Assembly: GCA_904502075.1 (NCBI GenBank)
Contig: CAJGDL010000048.1
Span: 1 to 11,603, forward strand
Direction of reading: 5' to 3'
Length of the DNA stretch: 11,603 bases
DNA from: an uncultured Alistipes sp.
GTDB taxonomy: Bacteria > Bacteroidota > Bacteroidia > Bacteroidales > Rikenellaceae
Shown here: piece by piece, positions 6,355 through 11,603 of the stretch
How positions within the stretch are numbered: the stretch's first letter is position 1
Layout: the number at the start of each line of letters is the position of its first letter
Notes under the pieces: generated by a model
What the model was told of the DNA's origin: nothing
The model's database searches: none
Seen by the model: only the letters and a program-made list of their open reading frames with translations
Position numbers and translations under genes: made by a program

Positions 6355-6362
6355 CAAAGGTA
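6355..6362 (-). promoter_or_regulatory. Possible -7 box of the HAD gene
   Basis: The minus strand reads TACCTTTG, identical to the -7 box proposed for the kinase operon, 22 bases before the ATG at 6332. I see no clear -33 TTTG at the expected distance. Confidence 0.4.
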
Positions 6363-6384
6363 GTAAAAAGTGATGAATTTTGTC

Positions 6385-6392
6385 TAATTTTG
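6385..6392 (+). promoter_or_regulatory. Possible -7 box of the patatin-like gene
   Basis: TAATTTTG fits TAnnTTTG and lies 18 bases before the ATG at 6411. No good -33 element is visible, and the surrounding sequence is AT-rich, so chance matches are likely. Confidence 0.35.
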
Positions 6393-6410
6393 TGGAGAAA
6401 ATCTTCGAAG

Positions 6411-7274
6411 ATGGAACGTGAAAAAGTGGTCATAACCCCTCGCTCGGGGTTGATTCTCGAGGGAGGTGGTATGCGCGGGGTCTTTACCTGCGGGGTGCTC
6501 GATTCGCTGATGGATCGCGGGATTCGCTTTCCCTACACGATCGGGGTAAGTGCCGGTGCCTGCAACGGACTCTCGTACCTGTCGCGACAGCGCGGGAGGG
6601 CTAAGTATAGCAACATCGACCTCTTGGAAAAACACCGATATATCGGATTGAAACACCTGATTCTCAAAGGAAACATCATGGATTTCGACCTCTTGTTCGA
6701 TGAATTTCCCAACCGCATCTTGCCTTACGATTACGCTGCCTACGCCTCTACGGAGGAGCGTTACGAGATGGTAACGACCGACTGCCTGACGGGCCGCGCC
6801 TGCTATTGGGAGGAGAAGCACTCTCCCGAGCGCATCATCGAGATTGTGCGGGCCTCGAGCAGCCTTCCGTTTGTCTGTCCGATTGCCTGCGTCGATGGGC
6901 GTCCGATGCTCGATGGCGGTATTGCCGACTCGATCCCTTTGGAGCGTGCCCGAGCCCTCGGCTACTCTGATAACGTGGTGGTGCTGACCCGTAACAAGGG
7001 GTATCGCAAGCCCGAGAAGCCCACACCGGTCCCCTTTCCGTTCTATCGGAAGTACCCCGCCCTGCGCGAAGCCATCGCCCGCCGCAACCACCTCTACAAC
7101 GAGCAGATTGCCCGCGTCGAGGCCTTGGAGCGTAGGGGTGAGTTGACGGTCATCCGCCCCCAGGTGCCCATTCTAATTGGCCGCCTGGAGCGTGATACCC
7201 GAAAATTGCTCGACCTTTACGAGGAGGGGTATCGTCTGGCTGCACAGATCGAATTCTTGACTCAACATCCATAA
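6411..7274 (+). CDS. Patatin-like phospholipase family protein, YjjU-like
   Basis: A 287-residue protein with the full Ser-Asp dyad of patatin lipases, expected to hydrolyse acyl esters of phospholipids. The oxyanion loop is EGGGMRG (17-23), the nucleophile elbow GVSAG has S47, and the catalytic Asp is D168 in MLDGGIADSIP. The tail (about 215-287) resembles the extra C-terminal region found in YjjU-type patatins. The frame is open back to 6327, but I chose the ATG at 6411: the upstream codons run into the divergent promoter region, and MEREKVVITPRSGLILEGGG is the normal start of this family. No signal peptide is seen, so the protein is probably cytoplasmic or membrane-associated on the inner side. 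It is followed after 11 bases by a YwqG-like gene, so the two probably share one transcript. Confidence 0.9.
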   Translation: MEREKVVITPRSGLILEGGGMRGVFTCGVLDSLMDRGIRFPYTIGVSAGACNGLSYLSRQRGRAKYSNIDLLEKHRYIGLKHLILKGNIMDFDLLFDEFPNRILPYDYAAYASTEERYEMVTTDCLTGRACYWEEKHSPERIIEIVRASSSLPFVCPIACVDGRPMLDGGIADSIPLERARALGYSDNVVVLTRNKGYRKPEKPTPVPFPFYRKYPALREAIARRNHLYNEQIARVEALERRGELTVIRPQVPILIGRLERDTRKLLDLYEEGYRLAAQIEFLTQHP

Positions 7275-7285
7275 TACTTTTTCCG

Positions 7286-7900
7286 ATGGCGATTAAACTC
7301 GACTTTCAACCCGCTTTTGACCCCCTCTTCGCCCAAAGCAAGTGGTGGGGAGCCGCTGATCTCCCTTCGGATTGGGACTATCCCCGTAACGAGGAGGGTG
7401 AGCCGCTTCATTTTCTTTGCCAGATTCGTTGCGAGGAGTTGATCCCCTACGATAAACAGGGGCTTCTGCCCCACGCGGGGATGCTCTACTTCTTTGCCGC
7501 CATCGGGGAGTATATCGAGCACCTTGATCTGGCCGAAGGCCATTGCGGGCTGGGGGAGTGGCCACAGGATGCTTTTCGCGTACTCCATGCCCCCTCTTGT
7601 GATAATCTGCACTCTTGTCCGATCACCTACGACGATGGCGAGGCGGCCTACCTACCGGCCGAGCGCATCATCTTTTCCGAGGTAGAATCCTCCTACGACC
7701 GCTTCAAATTGCTGGGCAGGCCCTATTACGAAGAGATTGCAGAACTCTATTCCGACTCCCTCTCCCTCTTGCAGATCGACGAAGAGGAGCGTTGGGGATT
7801 GCGCCTCTATGATTGCGGCATGCTCTGCTTTTTGATCACCCCCGAAGCCCTGCGCCACCACGCCTGGGAGGAGGTGCGCCTCTATTTTCACTCCTTTTAG
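7286..7900 (+). CDS. DUF1963 / YwqG-family protein
   Basis: A 204-residue soluble protein. The YwqG pattern is present throughout: SKWWGAADLPSDWDYPR (18-34), then PLHFLCQIRCEEL, LLPHAGMLYFFA, and near the end LLQIDEEERWGLRLYDCGM leading to CFLITPEALRHHAWEEVRLY. This family has no firmly established function. It is acidic, with many Asp and Glu. Length and both ends fit the family. It starts 11 bases after the patatin-like gene and probably depends on that gene's promoter. A T-run at 7919-7928 follows the stop, but I see no clear stem before it. Confidence 0.85.
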   Translation: MAIKLDFQPAFDPLFAQSKWWGAADLPSDWDYPRNEEGEPLHFLCQIRCEELIPYDKQGLLPHAGMLYFFAAIGEYIEHLDLAEGHCGLGEWPQDAFRVLHAPSCDNLHSCPITYDDGEAAYLPAERIIFSEVESSYDRFKLLGRPYYEEIAELYSDSLSLLQIDEEERWGLRLYDCGMLCFLITPEALRHHAWEEVRLYFHSF

Positions 7901-7948
7901 CGTGGGGGTTCCTTTCTGCCTTTTTTTTCGATGAGGTTTTCGGGAGGC

Positions 7949-7978
7949 TTGAATCTTGAAAACTTTTGCCTATCTTTG
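7949..7978 (+). promoter_or_regulatory. Bacteroidetes-type promoter for the queuosine-precursor transporter gene
   Basis: The -7 box TATCTTTG at 7971-7978 and a TTG at 7949-7951 are separated by 19 bases. This is the best consensus match on the plus strand. The ATG at 8000 lies 21 bases downstream. No preQ1-riboswitch-like fold fits in this short leader. Confidence 0.65.
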
Positions 7979-7999
7979 CACCCGAATAACACCAAACGT

Positions 8000-8689
8000 A
8001 TGAATAAGGTATCGGAAAACCCTTTCAAAAACCGAATGAGCAATCAGACCGCCTTTTTGGTGGTTTCAACCCTCTTTGTAAGCCTCTATTTGGTCTCTAA
8101 TGTGATGGCCGTCAAGGTGATCGACCTTTTCGGACTCTTCTATTTCGATGCGGGAACCATCACCTTCCCCTTTGCCTACATGTTGGGCGATGTGCTGACC
8201 GAGTTGTGGGGCTACCGCACGGCCAAGCGGGTGATTTGGATGACCCTCTTCTGTAACATTCTGATGGTGATTTGCACGCAGATCGGCGTGTGGCTTCCCT
8301 CGCCCGACTACCTGGCAGAGACCGCCACGGCCTACAACCACATCTTCACCTATGTGCCGCGCATCGTGCTCGGCTCGCTCGTGGGATTCCTTTTGGGTGA
8401 GCTCTCGAACGCCTGGATCATGGAGCGCATCAAAGAGAAGACAAAAGGCAAACGCCTTTGGGTGCGTACCATCGGAAGTTCGATGGTGGCCTACCTCTTC
8501 GACTCGCTCCCCTTTGTGCTGATCGGATTCCTCGGTACGGTCTCGACCCACGACCTGGTGATGATGATTCTCTTTCAGTATGGAGCCAAACTCTTGATCG
8601 AGGCTGTTTTGGGTACTCCAATGGCCTATTTGGTGATCCATTGGATCAAAGAACATTCGGATTATGTTGGAACGCTACACAAAAATTAA
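8000..8689 (+). CDS. yhhQ: Queuosine-precursor transporter, YhhQ / VUT family
   Basis: A 229-residue integral membrane protein of the VUT_1 family. E. coli YhhQ of this family imports preQ0 and preQ1, precursors of the tRNA wobble base queuosine. Hydrophobic segments lie at about 18-37, 40-62, 77-98, 118-137, 157-178 and 186-214. Typical signatures are visible: SLYLVSNVMAVKV (28-40), FYFDAGTITFPFAYMLGDVLTELWG near 47-71 (acidic residues D64 and E68), and the LGELSNAWIM region (132-141). The frame is open to 7931, but the promoter at 7949-7978 overlaps that extension, so the ATG at 8000 is the real start. The end overlaps the next gene by 26 bases, which suggests translational coupling with the radical-SAM-like protein. 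Confidence 0.9.
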   Translation: MNKVSENPFKNRMSNQTAFLVVSTLFVSLYLVSNVMAVKVIDLFGLFYFDAGTITFPFAYMLGDVLTELWGYRTAKRVIWMTLFCNILMVICTQIGVWLPSPDYLAETATAYNHIFTYVPRIVLGSLVGFLLGELSNAWIMERIKEKTKGKRLWVRTIGSSMVAYLFDSLPFVLIGFLGTVSTHDLVMMILFQYGAKLLIEAVLGTPMAYLVIHWIKEHSDYVGTLHKN

Positions 8690-9350
8690 GGGGCACTTTC
8701 CGCGCGAAATGGTGCTGCTCCAGGGGATGGGATGTCGCTGGTGCCGATGCACCTTCTGCGACTACCACGAGGATGTGAGTGGCGATCCGTTCGAGGTGAA
8801 TCGCCCCATTTTAGAGCAGATAACCGGTGAATTTGGCGTGCTTGATGTGATCAATTCGGGCTCCTGCCTGGAACTCGATGAGCAGACTCTTTTGCTCCTT
8901 GCCCAGGTGGTGCGCGACCGAAAAATCAGGATCCTTTGGTTCGAGGCGCACTACATGTATCGCTTCCGCTTGGCCGAATTTGCCGCCCGCTTCCCCTCGG
9001 TGGAGGTGAAGTTCCGTTGTGGGGTGGAGAGTTTCGATCCTACCCTTCGCGCAAAATGGAACAAGGGGATCCCCGCAGAGGTTACCCCTGAGGAGATCGC
9101 CCGCTGGTTCTGTGGAGTCTGCCTGCTCTGCTGTACCCAAGGGGAGACTCGCGAACGCATTGAGCGCGATATCGCCATCGCCCGCGAAAAGTTCGAGTAT
9201 GCCAGCGTGAACCTCTTTTGCAACAACCACACGGCCGTTCGGCGCGATGAGGAGTTGGCCGAATGGTTTCTCCGCGACCTCTATCCGCAACTGAAAGAGG
9301 ATCCCCGCTTGGAGATCCTCCTCAATAACACCGACTTGGGGGTGGGGTAG
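8664..9350 (+). CDS. Short radical-SAM-like Fe-S protein coupled to YhhQ, candidate QueL-type queuine-salvage enzyme
   Basis: A 228-residue protein with a cysteine cluster GCRWCRCTFCDYHED (C24, C27, C29, C32) near the start, as radical-SAM enzymes have. The spacing is unusual: no exact CX3CX2C can be drawn, and the nearest fit is C24-X4-C29-X2-C32. Later segments fit a partial TIM barrel: VINSGSCLEL (63-70), then KFRCGVESFD (116-125) with KWNKGIP, and the conserved-looking end LLNNTDLGVG. Further cysteines are C68, C119, C150, C153, C156, C157 and C186. The ATG lies 26 bases inside the YhhQ gene, so the two products are very probably linked in function. A radical-SAM queuine lyase (QueL) that releases preQ1 from queuine is known from gut bacteria. 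This protein is a plausible relative or analogue, but I cannot confirm orthology. The gene ends within its own terminator. Confidence 0.68.
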   Translation: MLERYTKIKGHFPREMVLLQGMGCRWCRCTFCDYHEDVSGDPFEVNRPILEQITGEFGVLDVINSGSCLELDEQTLLLLAQVVRDRKIRILWFEAHYMYRFRLAEFAARFPSVEVKFRCGVESFDPTLRAKWNKGIPAEVTPEEIARWFCGVCLLCCTQGETRERIERDIAIAREKFEYASVNLFCNNHTAVRRDEELAEWFLRDLYPQLKEDPRLEILLNNTDLGVG

Positions 9351-9368
9351 TCCCACTCCCTTTTTTTT
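9338..9368 (+). terminator. Intrinsic terminator built into the last codons of the radical-SAM-like gene
   Basis: 9338-9347 pairs with 9351-9360 in a ten-pair stem (eight Watson-Crick, two G-T). The three-base loop is exactly the TAG stop codon at 9348-9350. Eight Ts follow (9361-9368), reaching into the stop codon of the convergent HAD gene (9367-9369). Reading from the other side, no T-run follows, so it acts only rightward. Confidence 0.8.
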
Positions 9369-10011
9369 ACGCCTTGCGGCAGGCGATTAACTCATAGAGC
9401 AAGGGGGTGAAATCCTCTTCGGGGCCGGCGTGGTAGACCTGGAAGCCGAGTTCGCGGGCCGTTTGGATGTTCTTCGCGCTGTCGTCGATAAAGAGGGTGC
9501 GCTCGGGGGTCATGCCGCTGTGCTCGATCATCACGCGGAAGATCTCCGCCCCGGGCTTCAGCAGCCCCATCTCGTAACTCAGATAGGGCTCTTCGATGTA
9601 GTCCTCCATCTTCAGACCATCGGCCGTGAAGAGTCGCTCGCGTACATAGGGCATCACAAACTCGTTGATGTTCGAGAGGCCGCAGACCTTGAACCCCGCC
9701 TCGCGCAGGGCCCGTATGGCGCGGAGTTTCACGACGGGAATCGTGCCCAGGAAGGCGATGTAGGCCCCTTGCACCTGCTCGTAGGTGATCGAGTCGTTGC
9801 CCGAATCCTCGCGGATCAAGGCCACGAGTTCCTCGCCTGTGATCTCGCCCGCCTCGAGCTTCTGCAAAATATCCGAGGGGCCGTAGAGCGAGATCATCTC
9901 CTCGGCTTGGGGATAACCGATTGCGCGAAAGGCCTCGACACACTTCTCGCGGTAGAGGTCGATCAGCACGCCCCCAAAATCAAATACTACGGTATCAATT
10001 GCTTTGAACAT
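9367..10011 (-). CDS. HAD-superfamily (IA, YihX-like) hydrolase, second copy
   Basis: A 214-residue HAD subfamily IA protein. Motif I is VVFDFGGVLIDLY with nucleophile D11 and Gly instead of the second Asp. Motif II is CGLSNINE (S113, N114), motif III is LLKPGAEIF (K152), and motif IV is TLFIDDSAKNI (D176, D177). The cap domain covers about 18-85. The core motifs match those of the HAD gene at 5721-6332, but the caps differ, so the two are paralogs that probably take different phosphate substrates. It converges on the radical-SAM-like gene with a 16-base gap, and its stop codon lies inside the T-run of that gene's terminator. The ATG at 10011 lies 46 bases after the end of the PEGA gene on the same strand. 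I see no consensus -7 box before it, so read-through from the PEGA gene is possible. Confidence 0.88.
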   Translation of the reverse strand: MFKAIDTVVFDFGGVLIDLYREKCVEAFRAIGYPQAEEMISLYGPSDILQKLEAGEITGEELVALIREDSGNDSITYEQVQGAYIAFLGTIPVVKLRAIRALREAGFKVCGLSNINEFVMPYVRERLFTADGLKMEDYIEEPYLSYEMGLLKPGAEIFRVMIEHSGMTPERTLFIDDSAKNIQTARELGFQVYHAGPEEDFTPLLYELIACRKA

Positions 10012-10057
10012 ACTTTATTGAATTAGGATTCCCAATCTGTTCACTTTTTGTATTTCT

Positions 10058-11603
10058 CTAAAATTTGGCCACAGGACGGATCACATAGGCCGATTTTATG
10101 GTTTTGCTCCCCTCGCATGCCCGCTTGTTGCCCGCCATTTGCAGGTACCAGAAGGCGTATTTGTTCGACTCCGAGGAGGAGGCATATTTTCGGGCTGTCA
10201 GCGGTTCTCCGCCCTTCTCTTTGAGCGTATTGTTCACGGCATTGAGCGTGGCGCTGTTCAGGGCGAGATCCTCCAACTCACCGATAGCCGGCAGATACCA
10301 ACCCTTTCCCGATCGCTCACACCAGGTGAAGGCCGAGTATTTTGACTTCATATTGCTCTTTGCGACCAGAGCATGATTCTCTTCTCCGTCATACTTGTCG
10401 GTTCCCAACACCTGCAAATAGCTTGAGTTGTAATTAAACCACGTCAAAGCCACATAATCCTCGTTCATGTGTACGATCTTGCCGTGCTTGCCCGTGGCAT
10501 CGACCTCAAAGACCACACCCTTCAGACCGTTTTGGTCGTAGTAGTCGCCCACTTGGTAGCTCTTCTCCGTGCCCGATGAGGTGGCTTCGGCGGTTGTCGT
10601 TTCCGTGCTTGCCGAGGCGGAGGTTTGCTTTTTCAGCGTCGGGTTGATCGAGCTGACGGCATCGCGCACCAGGGTGAGGGTCTCGCTGTGGGTTTCGTAG
10701 CCCTCTTTGCTGATTTCGAGCGTGTGGCGGCCGGCCAGCACCTCGTTGCTCTGCCAGGGGGTCTTGCCCACGACCTTGCCATCCAACTTCACCTCGGCAC
10801 CGAAGGGGGTGGTGTTGATCTTCAGCATGCTGTAGATCGGGGTGGGCATTTGGAGGGTGAAGGTGCGCGAATCCTCGGCCGTGACGGAGATATTCTCCTT
10901 GCAGGGCTCATACCCCTCGGTGCGGCTCTCCACGGCATAGGTGCCGGCATTGAGACGGCCCGACCAGCGGCCCGTGGCTACCTTTTCGCCGCGCAGCCAG
11001 ATCTCCGAGTGGGGATAGGGGGCTTGGATGGTAATCTGCGCGAAGTTGGCCTTCAGCGCGGTGCGAACCGGCTTGGTTTCGCCGTCCGTAATCGAGATAT
11101 TTTCGCCATAGGCGATGTAGCCCTCGCTGAGGAGTTGCATGAAGTAGTTGCCGCTCTCGAGCTTGATCTTGCAGGGCGAGGTGCCCTTGACCTCGCTGTC
11201 GATCATCACCGTGGCTCCCACGGGGGAGACCTCTACATCCAACCAACCGAAGGCGGGCTTCAGATCGATCTTCAGCGCGGTGGTCTCCGTAGCCACGATT
11301 TCGAAACTTCCCGTTTGGGTGTGGTACTGCGGAGCGGCCACCCGATAGGTGTGGTTCCCTAAGGAGAGCTCGGCTGCGAGGGCCCCCTCCGTAAGCGGGT
11401 GGACCATGTTGTCGATCAGCACCGTGGCGTTTTCGGGGCTCACCTCTAAGGTGACATAGTTGGTCTCGACCTTGTGCTTTTTGGGGCCCGACTCGGGCAC
11501 CAGCAGGTAGAGCACATAGGTCTTATGCCCCTCGATCTTTTGGTTGAAGGTATAGGTGAAGGGCAGAAATCCCTGGGCATTGACGGTGATACTCGTCGAG
11601 CCC
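10058..11603 (-). CDS. Multi-PEGA-domain protein with DUF1566-like C-terminal domain, 5' end outside the window
   Basis: The frame is open from the right edge to the TAG at 10058, giving at least 514 codons; the start is missing. A GTG at 11515 is internal, because the frame continues upstream with ITVNAQGFLPFTYTF and IEGHKTYVLYL, the end of a further PEGA-like unit. Four tandem PEGA repeats follow, at about 11458-11255, 11248-11048, 11041-10850 and 10831-10631. Each has the pattern 'V.P..A.V.IDG...G.TP....L..G.Y.....EGY'. A Ser/Thr-rich linker (about 10624-10565) leads to a C-terminal domain. It starts YQVGDYYDQNGLKGVVFEV and contains GWYLPAIGELEDL, then YASSSES, and finally AYVIRPVAKF, resembling the DUF1566/Lcl family. 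PEGA arrays are usually on the cell surface or in the periplasm and bind surface or envelope components. The signal peptide, if any, lies beyond the window. Confidence 0.85.
   Translation of the reverse strand, partial: GSTSITVNAQGFLPFTYTFNQKIEGHKTYVLYLLVPESGPKKHKVETNYVTLEVSPENATVLIDNMVHPLTEGALAAELSLGNHTYRVAAPQYHTQTGSFEIVATETTALKIDLKPAFGWLDVEVSPVGATVMIDSEVKGTSPCKIKLESGNYFMQLLSEGYIAYGENISITDGETKPVRTALKANFAQITIQAPYPHSEIWLRGEKVATGRWSGRLNAGTYAVESRTEGYEPCKENISVTAEDSRTFTLQMPTPIYSMLKINTTPFGAEVKLDGKVVGKTPWQSNEVLAGRHTLEISKEGYETHSETLTLVRDAVSSINPTLKKQTSASASTETTTAEATSSGTEKSYQVGDYYDQNGLKGVVFEVDATGKHGKIVHMNEDYVALTWFNYNSSYLQVLGTDKYDGEENHALVAKSNMKSKYSAFTWCERSGKGWYLPAIGELEDLALNSATLNAVNNTLKEKGGEPLTARKYASSSESNKYAFWYLQMAGNKRACEGSKTIKSAYVIRPVAKF

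Noticed and set aside
7979..7999. preQ1 riboswitch upstream of the queuosine-precursor transporter
   Set aside because: The leader between the -7 box and the ATG is only about 21 bases, too short for an aptamer, and no pseudoknot pattern is visible.
10625..11362. Open frame of 245 codons antisense to the PEGA gene
   Set aside because: Low-complexity Gly/Leu/Asp composition and no recognisable motif, while the opposite strand encodes regular PEGA repeats.
1..11603. CRISPR array, insertion sequence, prophage or toxin-antitoxin module
   Set aside because: No regularly spaced direct repeats with unique spacers, no transposase, integrase or phage structural motifs, and no small paired toxin/antitoxin-like frames.

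Overview
The window looks like a chromosomal piece of a Bacteroidales genome (Bacteroidota). Several genes are preceded by the Bacteroidetes -7 box TAnnTTTG, Shine-Dalgarno sites are absent, and the gene content fits: a tandem-CBM20 MalQ, an RprX/RprY-like two-component pair, a DUF4369/TlpA lipoprotein, TonB plug-like motifs, and PEGA repeats. The genus cannot be fixed from the sequence alone.

Left part (1-2870, minus strand): the N-terminal 286 codons of a 4-alpha-glucanotransferase leave the left edge. Upstream of it on the same strand lie an OmpR/PhoB-type response regulator and its histidine kinase, whose reading frames overlap by 38 bases. Between the kinase and the next, divergent gene is a short AT-rich promoter region. 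It carries four TTAAC boxes spaced by 10, 10 and 11 bases, which is the pattern expected of a PhoB/OmpR-type operator.

Middle (3049-5302, plus strand): a secreted protein with a carboxypeptidase-regulatory-like fold and two TonB-plug-like motifs but no barrel, then a TlpA-type thiol-disulfide lipoprotein. A nested purine/pyrimidine fold-back separates them. The 418-base gap 5303-5720 has no gene but is full of structure: a composite of two tight palindromes (5410-5455), a 117-nt cloverleaf-like element (5523-5639) and a strong bidirectional terminator (5684-5710).

Right part (5721-11603): two paralogous HAD phosphatase-like genes on the minus strand flank four plus-strand genes. These are a patatin-like phospholipase with a YwqG/DUF1963 protein (11-base gap, probable operon), and a YhhQ-type queuosine-precursor transporter that overlaps by 26 bases a short, cysteine-rich radical-SAM-like protein. 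The last pair looks like a queuosine/queuine salvage unit. The radical-SAM-like gene ends inside its own terminator hairpin. A protein with at least four PEGA domains and a DUF1566-like C-terminal domain runs off the right edge on the minus strand.

I see no tRNA, rRNA, CRISPR, transposase or prophage gene. The best candidates for undescribed biology are the queuosine-linked radical-SAM-like gene, the phased TTAAC array, the cloverleaf element, and the barrel-less double plug-like protein.
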